A stretch of DNA of 64,000 bases from Rheinheimera oceanensis (GCF_018831085.1 NZ_JAGPNM010000001.1:1-64000), one strand, 5' to 3'; positions 7,627-18,206 are shown, counted from the first letter of the stretch. Notes: generated from the sequence alone by a model not told the origin. Numbers and translations: made by a program.

Positions 7627-8703
7627 ATGTTTAAAAAGCTTTCTTTCTCCCCTGTTGTTATTGCTGTGTTATTAAGCCTGGCGCTTATTTTCTGGCTGTT
7701 TAGCGGCGACAATTACAGCGCTAAAGCAGATGCACCTGCAGCACAGCAACTGCCGGTTGTTGAGTTGGCACAGGTAGAAACACGCTGGTCAGATGCACAA
7801 CCCTATCAGGCAAAACAAATTGCCCAGGGGCAGGTATTGCCCTGGCGCGCGGTAAGCATTAAATCGCAACAGGCCGGCACAGTTGAAGCCTTACTAAAAC
7901 AGCAAGGCGATACGGTTAAACAAGGTGACAAATTACTGCGCCTGTCAGACGAAGGCCGCACCGCCTTACTGGCACAGGCACAGGCTAATCTGAAGCTGCG
8001 CAAAAGCGAGCTGGAAAGTGCCCGCACACTGGGAAAATCAAAGTTTTTGTCAGCAACTGAGCTAACCAGGCTGGAAAGCGAAATGGCTAAAGCAGAAGCT
8101 GAGTTGCAAACCGCCCGGCTTGCAGTAACACAAACAGAGCCGGTAGCGCCGTTTAATGGTGTGGTAGACCGCCGCCATATTGAAGTAGGTGATTTAATTC
8201 AAACCGGCACCGAGCTAATGCAACTGGTACAAATTGACCAGCTTAAAGTCACTGCGCAAATTCCGCAGCAACATATTTCGGCACTGAAGCTGGGCCAGAA
8301 TGTTACTTTACACTTACTTGAAGGCCGTGAGCTAAACGGCGAGCTTAGTTTTATCAGCTACGCTGCCGATACAGCCACCCGCAGTTTTTATATCGAAGTG
8401 ACGGTAGCCAACCCCGACCAGCTGCGCATTGCCGGAGGCAGTGCCACAGTTGAAGTACAACTTGAACCCGTACAGGCGCACAGGCTCTCCCCTGCGCTGC
8501 TGAGCTTAGATACCAGTGGCCACCTTGGTGTGTCAGTGGTAGACGAACAGCAACAGGTAGTGTTTTATCCGGTAGCAATATTAAGTGCCGATAACGACGG
8601 AGCCTGGGTGAGTGGCTTGCCGCAGCGGGCACAAATTATTACCCAGGGCGCTGGCTTTGTTCGCGCTGGCGATAAAGTTCTGGTTGCCGGAGCCAAGCCA
8701 TGA
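7627..8703 (+). CDS. RND efflux periplasmic adaptor subunit
   Basis: A 358-residue membrane-fusion protein. AAGGA precedes the ATG. One N-terminal anchor helix (residues ~8-26) is followed by a lipoyl-type hairpin split around a coiled coil: AVSIKSQQAGTVEALLKQQG first, then the long helical pair 110-160, then PVAPFNGVVDRRHIEVGD. A beta-barrel domain follows (GQNVTLHLLEGRELNGELSF). Its stop overlaps the start of the permease by four bases (ATGA), so the two are translationally coupled. The adaptor links the inner-membrane pump to an outer-membrane channel, which is not encoded here. Confidence 0.9.
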   Translation: MFKKLSFSPVVIAVLLSLALIFWLFSGDNYSAKADAPAAQQLPVVELAQVETRWSDAQPYQAKQIAQGQVLPWRAVSIKSQQAGTVEALLKQQGDTVKQGDKLLRLSDEGRTALLAQAQANLKLRKSELESARTLGKSKFLSATELTRLESEMAKAEAELQTARLAVTQTEPVAPFNGVVDRRHIEVGDLIQTGTELMQLVQIDQLKVTAQIPQQHISALKLGQNVTLHLLEGRELNGELSFISYAADTATRSFYIEVTVANPDQLRIAGGSATVEVQLEPVQAHRLSPALLSLDTSGHLGVSVVDEQQQVVFYPVAILSADNDGAWVSGLPQRAQIITQGAGFVRAGDKVLVAGAKP

Positions 8704-11700
8704 ACAGCATTATTCAGGCGGCAATTCAGCGCAGCCGCGCCAGTTTAATGTTACTGCTATTTTTGTTTATTGCCGGTATTACCGCTTATCAGTCCATTCC
8801 CAAAGAAGCCAACCCGGATGTGGCTATCCCGATGATGTACGTGTCGATGTCGCTTGACGGCATCAGCCCGGAAGATGGTGAGCGCCTGCTGGTACGGCCA
8901 ATGGAGCATGAACTGCGCTCATTAGAAGGCATTAAAAAAATGACGTCTACTTCCAGTGAAGGCCATGCCTCAGTGATGCTGGAATTTGACGCCGGTTTTA
9001 ATGCTGACAAAGCACTGGCCGATGTACGGGTTAAAGTAGATGCTGCCCGGGCTAAACTGCCAAGCGAAGCTGACGAGCCTACGGTAAATGAAATTAACGT
9101 TGGCTTGTTTCCGGTATTGTCAGTAGGTTTATCTGGCCCTGTATCAGAGAACCAGCTGGTATTTATTGCCCGCCAGTTACAGGAAAATATTGAAGCTATT
9201 CCCGAGGTGCTGGAAGTCGATATCGGCGGCGACCGCGAAGATTTACTGGAAATAGTGGTAGACCCACAGGTATTGGAAGGCTACGGCCTGGATTATCAGC
9301 AGCTGTTTACACTGGTTTCAAACAATAACCGCCTGGTTGCTGCCGGTAGCCTGGACACCGGTGCCGGCCGTATGGCGATGAAAGTGCCGGGCGTTATTGA
9401 AAATTTAGACGATGTATTGTCGATGCCAATTAAGGTAGACGGCGATACCGTGATCACTTTTGGCGATGTGGCAACCATTAGCCGCAGCTTTAAAGATCCA
9501 CTCGGTTTTGCCCGTATTAATGGCCAGCCGGCAGTAGTGCTGGAAGTGAAAAAACGTAGCGGCGCCAATATTATTTCCACCATAGAGCAAACCAAGCTAC
9601 TGATTGAACAAGCCAGTGCAGCCTTTCCTGATGGTATGCAGATTAACTATATTATGGATCAGTCTACCGAAGTGAAAAACATGCTGTCAGATTTGCTGAA
9701 CAACGTGTTAACCGCTGTGGTGCTGGTGCTGATCCTGATTGTGGCCACTATGGGTGTACGTTCGGCAGTATTAGTGGGTATTACCATTCCGGGAGCATTT
9801 TTTGCCGGTATTCTGCTGATTTACGCGCTGGGCTATACCATGAACATTATCGTATTGTTCGCGCTGATTTTAGTAGCCGGTATGTTAGTAGACGGCGCTA
9901 TTGTGGTCAGCGAGCTGGCCGATCGTAACCTGAGCGAAGGACAAAAGCCGAAACAAGCCTGGGCCAATGCTGCCGGGCGCATGGCCTGGCCTATTATCGC
10001 CTCCACCGCTACTACAGTAGTGGTATTTATGCCGCTGCTATTCTGGCCAGGTGTGGTAGGCCAGTTTATGAAGTACCTGCCTGCCACTGTTATTTTGTGT
10101 TTGCTGGCATCGCTGTTTATGGCGCTGATATTCTTACCGGTAATGGGCGGGCTGAGTAAAGCCCAGCCGCCGGCACACGACGTAGAACAAAGCCGCGCAG
10201 GTAAGGCCTATCGCGGCTTGCTGGCCCGCTTGTTACGCCGCCCGGGCTTGACCTTTGCCGGTATGCTCGGTGCTATGGTGCTGATCTTTTTTGCTTACGG
10301 CAAATATAACCATGGCCTGGAGTTTTTCCCGTCAGTAGAGCCTGAATCAGCCCAGGTGTGGGTACGCGCCCGCGGTGATATGTCTATTTATGAAAAAGAT
10401 ATTTTGTTACAAAAGGTAGAGCAACGCCTGCTGGGGTTATCAGAAGTAAAAGCACTTTATGCCCGCTCGCTGGCAGCCAGCAGCGGTGAGCTGGCACCCG
10501 ACGTAGTAGGTACCCTGCAGTTTCAGTTTATTGACTGGTACGAGCGACGCCGGGCGGCATATATACTTAATGAAATGCGTGAGCTTACCAAAGATATTCC
10601 CGGTATTATTCTGGAGTTTCGTCAGCAACAGGAAGGCCCGGCCGCAGGTAAGCCAATAGAGCTGCAGATAAGTGCAATGGAAGCAGAAGCGACTGAACAG
10701 GCGGTAACGCAAATTATTAGTCAGATGCAGCAAATGGGTGGTTTTGTTGATATTGAAGATGACAGAAGCTTACCCGGTATAGAGTGGCGCATAGAAGTAG
10801 ATCGTGCTGCCGCAGCCCGTTTTGGTGCCGATGTGCTAACAGTTGGTAATGCCGTGCAGATGATCAGTAATGGCTTGCTACTGGCAAAGTTTCGTCCGGA
10901 GTATGCCAGCGACGAAGTTGATATTCGGGTGCGCTTTCCACAAAACTGGCGTTCTTTAGATCAATTGGGCCGGTTAACCATTCAAACGCAACGTGGTCAG
11001 GTACCACTGAGCAATTTTGTTAAACTGGTACCGGCGCCTAAAACCAGTATTATCAAGCGCATTGACGGCAACCGGGCTATAACGATAAAAAGTGATTTAG
11101 CACCGGGCTATCAGGTAAGCGAGCGCTTACAGGCGTTGCTGAAAAGCGATATTCAGCTCCCCGACAACGTGCATATTAAAACAGCCGGTGAAAGTGCCGA
11201 TCAGCAAGAAGCCATGACCTTTTTAATGGGGGCTTTTGCTACCGCTATCTTCCTGATGCTAATGATTTTACTGGTGCAATTTAACAGCTGGTACCAAAGC
11301 CTGCTGATTTTATCTGCCATTATCTTTTCCACCGCTGGTGTCTTGCTTGGTTTGCTGGTTAACGGCCAGAGCTTTGGCATAGTTATGGTGGGAATGGGCA
11401 TTATTGGCCTGGCAGGTATAGTGGTAAACAACAATATCGTGTTAATTGATACGTACAATCAGCTGCGTGACAGCGGCTTATCGGCATTTGAAGCCGCACT
11501 GGAAACAGGTTGCCTGCGCTTAAGGCCGGTGTTACTGACGTCAATTACAACAGTACTGGGACTAATGCCAATGGTTCTGGCGGTGAATGTTAACCTGCTG
11601 GAGCCCAGCCTTGGGTTTGGCGCGCCGTCAACCCAGTGGTGGACACAATTGTCCAGTGCTATTGCCGGCGGTTTAACCTTTGCCACCCTGCTAACCTTGT

Positions 11701-11819
11701 TTTTAACTCCATGTATGCTGGTGTTGGGTGAAAAACTGCGGCCACGCCAAACCGAACAACATGCAGAACCAATAAGTAGCAGTGACGATATTGCGCTGTT
11801 GCTGAAAAAACGTGCCTGA
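8700..11819 (+). CDS. RND efflux permease (HAE1 type)
   Basis: A proton-driven multidrug exporter of 1039 residues, the usual size of the AcrB superfamily. TM1 is near 12-32. Two large periplasmic porter domains flank the central helix blocks. The TM4 proton relay appears as GMLVDGAIVVSELADR, with the acidic residue expected in this position. The N-terminal PKEANPDVAIP and ERLLVRPMEHELRSLEGI are typical of the VmeI/MexK-like subgroup. The substrate is unknown. No TetR- or LysR-type regulator and no TolC gene adjoin the pair, so control and outer channel must be elsewhere. Confidence 0.92.
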   Translation: MNSIIQAAIQRSRASLMLLLFLFIAGITAYQSIPKEANPDVAIPMMYVSMSLDGISPEDGERLLVRPMEHELRSLEGIKKMTSTSSEGHASVMLEFDAGFNADKALADVRVKVDAARAKLPSEADEPTVNEINVGLFPVLSVGLSGPVSENQLVFIARQLQENIEAIPEVLEVDIGGDREDLLEIVVDPQVLEGYGLDYQQLFTLVSNNNRLVAAGSLDTGAGRMAMKVPGVIENLDDVLSMPIKVDGDTVITFGDVATISRSFKDPLGFARINGQPAVVLEVKKRSGANIISTIEQTKLLIEQASAAFPDGMQINYIMDQSTEVKNMLSDLLNNVLTAVVLVLILIVATMGVRSAVLVGITIPGAFFAGILLIYALGYTMNIIVLFALILVAGMLVDGAIVVSELADRNLSEGQKPKQAWANAAGRMAWPIIASTATTVVVFMPLLFWPGVVGQFMKYLPATVILCLLASLFMALIFLPVMGGLSKAQPPAHDVEQSRAGKAYRGLLARLLRRPGLTFAGMLGAMVLIFFAYGKYNHGLEFFPSVEPESAQVWVRARGDMSIYEKDILLQKVEQRLLGLSEVKALYARSLAASSGELAPDVVGTLQFQFIDWYERRRAAYILNEMRELTKDIPGIILEFRQQQEGPAAGKPIELQISAMEAEATEQAVTQIISQMQQMGGFVDIEDDRSLPGIEWRIEVDRAAAARFGADVLTVGNAVQMISNGLLLAKFRPEYASDEVDIRVRFPQNWRSLDQLGRLTIQTQRGQVPLSNFVKLVPAPKTSIIKRIDGNRAITIKSDLAPGYQVSERLQALLKSDIQLPDNVHIKTAGESADQQEAMTFLMGAFATAIFLMLMILLVQFNSWYQSLLILSAIIFSTAGVLLGLLVNGQSFGIVMVGMGIIGLAGIVVNNNIVLIDTYNQLRDSGLSAFEAALETGCLRLRPVLLTSITTVLGLMPMVLAVNVNLLEPSLGFGAPSTQWWTQLSSAIAGGLTFATLLTLFLTPCMLVLGEKLRPRQTEQHAEPISSSDDIALLLKKRA

Positions 11820-11833
11820 CACCCGCTATGCCA

Positions 11834-11858
11834 CCGCAGCTATAATTAAATGCTGCGG
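11834..11858. terminator. Bidirectional terminator between RND pump and EAL gene
   Basis: CCGCAGC and GCTGCGG flank an AT-rich 11-base loop, with further GCC/GGC pairing outside. It lies between two convergent stops; the T-runs are weak. Confidence 0.5.
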
Positions 11859-11866
11859 CGGCTTTG

Positions 11867-14299
11867 CTATACCGCACAGAGTTGTTGTTCAATATCACTA
11901 AAGCTGGTTGGCCTGGCATAAAGGTAGCCCTGGCCAAACTCGCAGCCCAGCTCTGCCAGTAAGTCCTGCTGTTCTGCAGTTTCAATGCCCTCGGCTATTA
12001 CAGCAACATCTATTGCCTGCGCCATCGCCAACATTGCTTTAACCAGACTCAGGTTATTGCCATTGTCCAGCGCCTGCACAAAGGTTTTATCGATCTTAAT
12101 AAAATCAATCGGTAAAGATGTAAGATACGATAATGAAGAATAGCCGGTACCAAAATCATCAATCGCCACTTTAATACCTGCACTGCGAAATGCCGTCAGG
12201 TTTTCCAAAATAGCCGGAGAGTTGTCCATCGCTACCCCTTCGGTAATTTCAAGTTGCAGACACTCAGCCGGTAACTCCATCAGCTGCAGCTTATTAATTA
12301 CATACTGGTTTAGCGCCGGATCAGAAAAATGTTTAGCCGTAATATTTACCGCAACAGGCGGTGGCTGCAAACCAGCCTGGCGCCATAGTTTTATTTGCTG
12401 CAATGCTCTTTTAATTACCCAGCAATCAAGCTTTTTACCCAGATTTACCGCTTCTGCCACTGCCACAAAAATGTCCGGCGCCACAAAACCCAACTCAGCA
12501 TCGTGCCAGCGTACTAAGGCTTCATAGCCCACCAGCTGTTTGCTTACCAAATGGTACTTGGGCTGCAGCACTACACTGAGTAAATCCTGCTCCAGCGCCA
12601 AACGTAAGCCTTGCTCTATTTCCAGTTGCCGGGTCAGTGCGTTATGAATATCTTCATGGTACAAACGTAACGGCTGAGCCTGCTGTTTAGCTGCAAACAT
12701 TGCAGACTCAGCCTGGCGGATCAGCACGTTTAAATCAGTGTCATCATCCGGGTAGTTGCTAATACCAATACAAACCGAAGGAGAAATTTTCTGATTAGCC
12801 AGCCAATATGGCTCTGTACATTGTTCAACCAAATATTGAGCAAAAGACAATAAACTGCTGCGATCTTCAACCGGCATCAACAAAATATAATCGTCGGCGC
12901 CGGGGCGGCAGGCAAAAGCCCCTTCCGGCAGCACATTCTGTAACCGGTGTGCGGCTTCTATCAACATTAAATCGCCAAAATCATGACCATATTTCTCGTT
13001 GATAAGACGAAAACGGTGACAGTCAATAAACAAAACCGCATAAGCCTGGGTTTTGTCCTGCCGCCGGTTGAACTGCTCCAGCAAACCATCCCGGTTTAAT
13101 AACCCCGTTAACGCATCAAAGTTGGTAAGAAACTTCGCATGATTTTTTGCTTTTATCTGCTCGGTAATATCAATGCCCACGCCCTGGATCTCATCAACCG
13201 AATCGGCTTTACCGCTTAATGTACTAAATGTCCAGTCTACCCAGTGCACACTGTTGTCAGGCCCCAGCATACGCACCAATAACGAAATGGTTTGCGCCTG
13301 CTCAGCCTGGCGCAGCTGGTCCAGTAGTGACTCAACATTATAACGTTCGTCTGCATGGATAAATTCAAAGATAGAAATGCCCAACACCTGAAACAGTGGT
13401 TGATTAAGTTGACGGCAGAATGCGTTGTTGACAAAGGTAAGCCGCGAATTTTTGCTTAAACGGCAAATAAACTCCTTTTGGTTTTCGACTATGTCACGAT
13501 AACGCTGCTCAGCAGAGATCAAGCGCTGCAGTACAGCCTTAAACTCAGATAAATCATGGCATACGCCAACAAACAGGCGGCCATGCTCAGTATGTGACTC
13601 GCCCACCGATAAATGCATAGGAAACACTGAACCATCTTTACGCTGCGCCTGCACATCACGGCCAATACCAATAATTTTGGCCTTACCACCGCCTTTATAA
13701 TTTTGCAGATAACTATCATGCTGACGACTGTGCGCCGATGTCATCAGCATGCTGACATTCTGGCCAATCACCTCATGTTTCTTATAGCCAAATAGCAGCT
13801 CAGCGCCACGGTTAAAACTTTGCACTATGCCCCATTCATCAATAGAAATAATGCCATCTACGGCTGCTTCAAGCAGCGCATCCTGCATAGAGCGTAAACT
13901 AAGATGCGCTTTAACACTGGCCTCGTATGCTGTTAAATCATGGCAAATACCAACAAAATAGCGTTTAACCCCGGCTTTGGCTTCACCAACAGAAAGGTGC
14001 ATAGGAAAAATGCTATTGTCTTTACGTTTACCCCGGACATTGCGGCCAGAGCCAATAATTTTGGCTCTCATACCCCGCGTAACGTAATTTGCCAGATAGC
14101 CGTCATGCTCACTATGAAATGGCTCTGGCATTAACATACGGACATTCTGACCAACACATTCGGCAGAAGTATAACCGAACAATTTTTCTGCCGATGGCGA
14201 GAAAAAACAAATTAAACCTTTTTGATCAATAACAATAATGGCATCAACGGCACAGTGCACTATGGCATCCTGCAGCTGACTAAGCTCAAAAGTATCCAT
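11867..14299 (-). CDS. PAS-PAS-PAS-GGDEF-EAL protein, likely haem-sensing c-di-GMP phosphodiesterase
   Basis: An 810-residue cytoplasmic signalling protein. PAS1 (~8-125) and PAS2 (~137-255) are tandem relatives. Both match the FixL haem-PAS pattern: a proximal histidine in an HD(G/S)Y motif (His65, His194) and the distal arginine in IIG(S/I)GR (Arg86, Arg214), then FPMHLSVGE. PAS3 is at ~265-385. The GGDEF domain (~388-545) has the degenerate signature RPGADDY at 465-471, so cyclase activity is doubtful. The EAL domain (~560-805) keeps EALVRW (593-598), DDFGTG and AEGIET, so it should cleave c-di-GMP. The layout resembles the oxygen sensor DosP. Haem binding is inferred from motifs. Confidence 0.88.
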   Translation of the reverse strand: MDTFELSQLQDAIVHCAVDAIIVIDQKGLICFFSPSAEKLFGYTSAECVGQNVRMLMPEPFHSEHDGYLANYVTRGMRAKIIGSGRNVRGKRKDNSIFPMHLSVGEAKAGVKRYFVGICHDLTAYEASVKAHLSLRSMQDALLEAAVDGIISIDEWGIVQSFNRGAELLFGYKKHEVIGQNVSMLMTSAHSRQHDSYLQNYKGGGKAKIIGIGRDVQAQRKDGSVFPMHLSVGESHTEHGRLFVGVCHDLSEFKAVLQRLISAEQRYRDIVENQKEFICRLSKNSRLTFVNNAFCRQLNQPLFQVLGISIFEFIHADERYNVESLLDQLRQAEQAQTISLLVRMLGPDNSVHWVDWTFSTLSGKADSVDEIQGVGIDITEQIKAKNHAKFLTNFDALTGLLNRDGLLEQFNRRQDKTQAYAVLFIDCHRFRLINEKYGHDFGDLMLIEAAHRLQNVLPEGAFACRPGADDYILLMPVEDRSSLLSFAQYLVEQCTEPYWLANQKISPSVCIGISNYPDDDTDLNVLIRQAESAMFAAKQQAQPLRLYHEDIHNALTRQLEIEQGLRLALEQDLLSVVLQPKYHLVSKQLVGYEALVRWHDAELGFVAPDIFVAVAEAVNLGKKLDCWVIKRALQQIKLWRQAGLQPPPVAVNITAKHFSDPALNQYVINKLQLMELPAECLQLEITEGVAMDNSPAILENLTAFRSAGIKVAIDDFGTGYSSLSYLTSLPIDFIKIDKTFVQALDNGNNLSLVKAMLAMAQAIDVAVIAEGIETAEQQDLLAELGCEFGQGYLYARPTSFSDIEQQLCAV

Positions 14300-14510
14300 A
14301 CCCGGCGTAACCTTGTTGTTAAAAGCTAATCATACAAACTACTAATCTACATTGTGGTTTGTTGACAAGTATTACAACTTTAGAAGTGAAGTGAGCGTTT
14401 TTCCACTATAGAAAATAATAAGATTGCAACAGCAGGACGAGGCAAGGTTAATACCGGCAAGATTTACCAGCAGATGTAGCAGTAACAGCAAGTCACTATT
14501 AAATAAGCGT

Positions 14511-14538
14511 TACGGATTGCCCATACGGGCAATCCGTA
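14511..14538 (-). terminator. Hairpin after the TonB receptor gene
   Basis: ACGGATTGCCC / GGGCAATCCGT is a perfect 11-bp stem directly after the minus-strand stop at 14548. The T-run is poor, so factor-independent termination is probable rather than certain. Confidence 0.55.
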
Positions 14539-14547
14539 TGCTGTCTT

Positions 14548-16707
14548 TTAAAACGAGTAATTAAAGCTTACTGCAACGTTACGCGGGGTACCATAGCGAT
14601 ACTGTGTATAAGCATCGCCCCAGGCCGTCATATAGTTGTAGTACTTTTTATCAAACAGGTTGGCAACGTTAAGCTGCAGGTTCATATTGTCGGCAATATC
14701 ATAGCGCGCCATCAGGTTTGTTAACGAGTAAGCCGGCTGCGTTAGCTGCACACCACCGCCTGCGGCAGAGGTTTCACTTTGCCAGTTAATACCACCACCA
14801 ATGGTCAGCTCTGGCAGTAAATCAACAAACTGATAAGTGGTAAACAACTTAAACTGCTTACGCGGGCTATCGGTACTGACTTTCGCACCGTAAGCATCTT
14901 CAGCTTTAAACTGTGAGTAACCGGCGCTGATATTCCAGCCTTCCAACGGCTTGCCTACCACTTCAAGTTCAAAGCCTTTGCTTTCTGTACCATCAGCACC
15001 ATAGTAAGCCGTTTGTTGCTCTGCATTTGGCACAAAATCCGGGTCTACTACTGCCAGATTGTCCTGATTAATCTGAAATACCGCTACTGTGGTATGCAAC
15101 AAATCGTTTAAGAAGGTGCTTTTCAGGCCGATCTCGTAGCTTTTGCCTTCAACCGGATCAAGTAAACTGTTGTTGGCATCCCTTCTGTCCTGCGCTTTAA
15201 AAATTTCGGTATAGCTGGCATATAAACGATGTTGCTCAGTCAGGTCATATAAAGCACCAATGTAAGGTACAAATACACTATTGTTACCATAATCTTCCAC
15301 CGCACCATACCAGAGCCCTTCACGGTCCCAACTGGAGATACGGCCACCGACAATAAACTTCAACTCATCAGTAACAGACAAACGGGTAGCCGCATAAACA
15401 CCTTCCTGTTTAATACTAACGTCTTCAGCTCTTACCGGGTTAGCTTCCCATTCTGGCTCAGCCAGGCCAGTCCACTGATAAAAATTACCTACATCAACCC
15501 GATCATAACCACCGCTCATATCACCGCCGATAGGAGTATACGAGTCAGTTGCAATATCCTGTTTGCTGGAAATAGCACCGATAACAAACTCATGCTGCTG
15601 GTTAAATAGCTGATAGTCACCTTTAAGCTGGATATCAAAGCTGTCCTGCTGTGTTTCACCATAGGCACGATAACGCTGGGCATTAAGCCCTTCACCGGTT
15701 TCTTTATCTATTGCGCCATAGAAATACAACAATTTAGAGTCTTTCTCGTATTCCATACGGTTATAGTTGGCAACTAACTGCCAGCCATTGCTAAAAGCAT
15801 GGTTCAGGTTAACAAAGTAGTTGGTATTGGTTGTTTCCCAGCGGGTCCAGTCGGTACCGGTCGTTTTCGACACATCCCAGTCGGTAAAAGTGCCGTCTGT
15901 AAATACTGCCGGTAACGCGCCCCAGGTTGCGGCTTTAGGATCACGGTTCTGATAGCTTGCACCAACCCTGAACAACGTTGCTGCAGACAAATCCGCTTCC
16001 AATACACCATACAAAACATCACTGCGCTCTTCATACTGATCCCAGTACGAATCGGTATTCAGATATTTACCTACTATGCGTCCGCGTATAGTGCCACTGC
16101 TATTCAGCCCACCGGCAACATCAGCAGTAACCTGTTTTTTATTCCAACTGCCAGCAGAGACATTAACATAACCGGTCAGATCTGTGCTGTTAGCATGTTT
16201 TCTTACCAGATTAATAGAAGCTGACGGATCGCCGGCACCTGTCAACAAACCTGTGGCGCCACGCACAAATTCTACCCGCTCGTAAATAGCAACATCTGCT
16301 ACTGTTTCACCGGAATCTCCGGCTAAACTCCAGGCAATAGGTACGCCGTCAATCTGGTAATTACTGACTTCAAAACCGCGTGACTTAAAAGAGCTGCGCA
16401 CATTGTCCAGCTCGGTAGATGAGACACCAACAGCATTTTTTACTGTTTCCAGTACTGTATTAATGTTCTGATCACGCATTCGCTGTTCAGTAATAATACT
16501 GACCGATTGCGGTGTTTCACGCAGTGTCAGGCCAAGCCCGGTTGCCGTGTCCACAACTTCATTTACGGTGTAAGAACCTTTAACTTCAAGCCTTTCTACT
16601 GCTTTACTGCTTTGTTCTTCAGCAACAACATCAGCAGATGACATAGTCACGATTGCCAGCGATACCGCGGTGGCAACCGGCAACAAACGGAATTGAATAG
16701 TAGACAT
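14548..16707 (-). CDS. TonB-dependent siderophore receptor
   Basis: A 719-residue outer-membrane receptor. A signal peptide (to about residue 29) is followed by the TonB-box-like VERLEVKGSY and a plug domain with TPQSVSIITEQRMRDQNI, typical of the FpvA/FhuE/FoxA ferric-siderophore group. A 22-strand barrel fills the rest and ends in the consensus NYSF with terminal phenylalanine. A Fur-box-like sequence lies 47 bp upstream of the start. No siderophore synthesis, ABC transporter or TonB-ExbBD genes are adjacent, so it probably takes up siderophores made by other organisms. The ligand cannot be read from the sequence. Confidence 0.9.
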   Translation of the reverse strand: MSTIQFRLLPVATAVSLAIVTMSSADVVAEEQSSKAVERLEVKGSYTVNEVVDTATGLGLTLRETPQSVSIITEQRMRDQNINTVLETVKNAVGVSSTELDNVRSSFKSRGFEVSNYQIDGVPIAWSLAGDSGETVADVAIYERVEFVRGATGLLTGAGDPSASINLVRKHANSTDLTGYVNVSAGSWNKKQVTADVAGGLNSSGTIRGRIVGKYLNTDSYWDQYEERSDVLYGVLEADLSAATLFRVGASYQNRDPKAATWGALPAVFTDGTFTDWDVSKTTGTDWTRWETTNTNYFVNLNHAFSNGWQLVANYNRMEYEKDSKLLYFYGAIDKETGEGLNAQRYRAYGETQQDSFDIQLKGDYQLFNQQHEFVIGAISSKQDIATDSYTPIGGDMSGGYDRVDVGNFYQWTGLAEPEWEANPVRAEDVSIKQEGVYAATRLSVTDELKFIVGGRISSWDREGLWYGAVEDYGNNSVFVPYIGALYDLTEQHRLYASYTEIFKAQDRRDANNSLLDPVEGKSYEIGLKSTFLNDLLHTTVAVFQINQDNLAVVDPDFVPNAEQQTAYYGADGTESKGFELEVVGKPLEGWNISAGYSQFKAEDAYGAKVSTDSPRKQFKLFTTYQFVDLLPELTIGGGINWQSETSAAGGGVQLTQPAYSLTNLMARYDIADNMNLQLNVANLFDKKYYNYMTAWGDAYTQYRYGTPRNVAVSFNYSF

Positions 16708-16753
16708 GGAAACAAACCTTTGACTGCATGAGGAAGTTGCATTTTATTTTAAA

Positions 16754-16768
16754 TAACAACGATTATCA
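16754..16768. promoter_or_regulatory. Fur box upstream of the TonB receptor gene
   Basis: Read on the minus strand, TGATAATCGTTGTTA agrees with the Fur 7-1-7 consensus TGATAATnATTATCA at 11 of 14 positions, the left half exactly. Its place before an iron-uptake gene makes iron repression by Fur likely. Confidence 0.65.
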
Positions 16769-16814
16769 ATAAGGTTTGCATTATTGATTCAATAGCAGGC
16801 TAAGGCATAATATT

Positions 16815-16846
16815 AAGCTCCGCTGACATTTGGGCCATCGGAGCTT
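16815..16846 (-). terminator. Hairpin after tyrS
   Basis: AAGCTCCG and CGGAGCTT form an 8-bp stem 10 bp after the tyrS stop. The flanks are AT-rich on both sides, so it may work in either direction. Confidence 0.5.
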
Positions 16847-16855
16847 ATTTTCTAG

Positions 16856-18058
16856 CTACATCAATGTAATACGGGCGAACTTGCGTTTTCCTACCTGATA
16901 AATCTCTGTGCTGCCTTTTGCCACTTCCAGTTTGGCATCTTCAATCCGGGTTTCACCGTTTAGTTTTACCGCACCTTGCTTAATCATACGGATGGCCTCT
17001 GAAGTGCTGTCAACCAAACCGGCTTCTTTAAGCAGGTTGGCAACCGGCATAGAACCGGCATCACAGCTTACCGTAACGTCAGGAATATCTTCCGGCAAAG
17101 CGTTTTTACTGAAGCGTTGGGTAAAGTCCTGATGTGCCGCTTCTGCGGCTGCTTCATCGTGAAAGCGGGCAATAATTTCTTTTGCCAGCATAATTTTTAT
17201 GTCGCGCGGGTTAGCACCATCGGCAACCTGCTGCTTTAACGCTTTAATTTGTTCAACAGGCTTAAAGCTGAGTAAATCGTAGTAGCGCCACATCAGCTCA
17301 TCTGAAACAGACATAATTTTGCCGAACATATCATTCGGGGCATCGGTAATACCAACATAGTTGCCCAAAGACTTTGACATTTTCTGCACGCCGTCCAGGC
17401 CTTCCAGTAGCGGCACCATCATCACGGTTTGCGGGCGCTGACCTTCATCTTTTTGCAGTTCACGGCCCATCAACAGGTTAAAGCGCTGATCAGTGCCACC
17501 CATTTCAACATCGGCTTGTAACGCTACAGAATCCCAGCCTTGTACCAACGGGTATAAAAACTCGTGAATAGCGATTGACTGATTATTAGCAAAGCGTTTT
17601 TTAAAATCGTCACGTTCCAGCATACGCGCTACCGTTTGGCGCGATGCCAGTTTAATCATACCGGCAGCACCCAGCTCGCCCATCCATTCTGAGTTAAATG
17701 CCACCCGGGTTTTTGCCGGATCGAGTATTTTAAACACCTGTTCTTTATAGGTTTCGGCATTGGCCAGCACGTCTTCACGGCTTAGTGGCTTGCGGGTAAC
17801 GTTTTTACCGCTCGGATCGCCAATCATGCCGGTGAAATCACCGATCAGAAAAATCACCTCGTGGCCTAATTGCTGAAAAGCCCGCAATTTGTTGATCAAA
17901 ACGGTATGACCAAGGTGTAAATCTGGTGCAGTTGGATCAAAGCCCGCCTTTATTTTTAACGGCTTGCCTTCTTTTAACTTGGCAATTAGCTCTTCTTCCA
18001 GCAGAATTTCTTCGCAGCCGCGTTTTAATTCAGCTAAAGCCAGCTCCCAGTCCGCCAT
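16856..18058 (-). CDS. tyrS: Tyrosyl-tRNA synthetase
   Basis: A 400-residue class-I aminoacyl-tRNA synthetase that charges tRNA-Tyr. The HIGH signature reads HLGHT near residue 45 and the KMSKS loop reads KMSKS near 230; a C-terminal S4 RNA-binding domain follows (~340-400). The start at 18058 sits behind CAGGAG; the open frame 11 codons upstream lacks a site. The length and the N-terminus ([18 protein letters not shown]) fit the TyrZ-type branch common in marine gammaproteobacteria. It diverges from the M23 peptidase gene, a conserved neighbourhood in this group. Confidence 0.94.
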   Translation of the reverse strand: MADWELALAELKRGCEEILLEEELIAKLKEGKPLKIKAGFDPTAPDLHLGHTVLINKLRAFQQLGHEVIFLIGDFTGMIGDPSGKNVTRKPLSREDVLANAETYKEQVFKILDPAKTRVAFNSEWMGELGAAGMIKLASRQTVARMLERDDFKKRFANNQSIAIHEFLYPLVQGWDSVALQADVEMGGTDQRFNLLMGRELQKDEGQRPQTVMMVPLLEGLDGVQKMSKSLGNYVGITDAPNDMFGKIMSVSDELMWRYYDLLSFKPVEQIKALKQQVADGANPRDIKIMLAKEIIARFHDEAAAEAAHQDFTQRFSKNALPEDIPDVTVSCDAGSMPVANLLKEAGLVDSTSEAIRMIKQGAVKLNGETRIEDAKLEVAKGSTEIYQVGKRKFARITLM

Positions 18059-18206
18059 TTTAGTCTCCTGATTTTTAACCTGATTGCGCAAAGAAACCGC
18101 ATTCTATAGCATGTTCAGGCTCGGGGAAACGCACAAAAGTCTGGTGTCAGGCAAAAAAACGGTATATGCTCGGTTTTTGTGCATTTCCTGAGCCAAGACT
18201 AGCATT

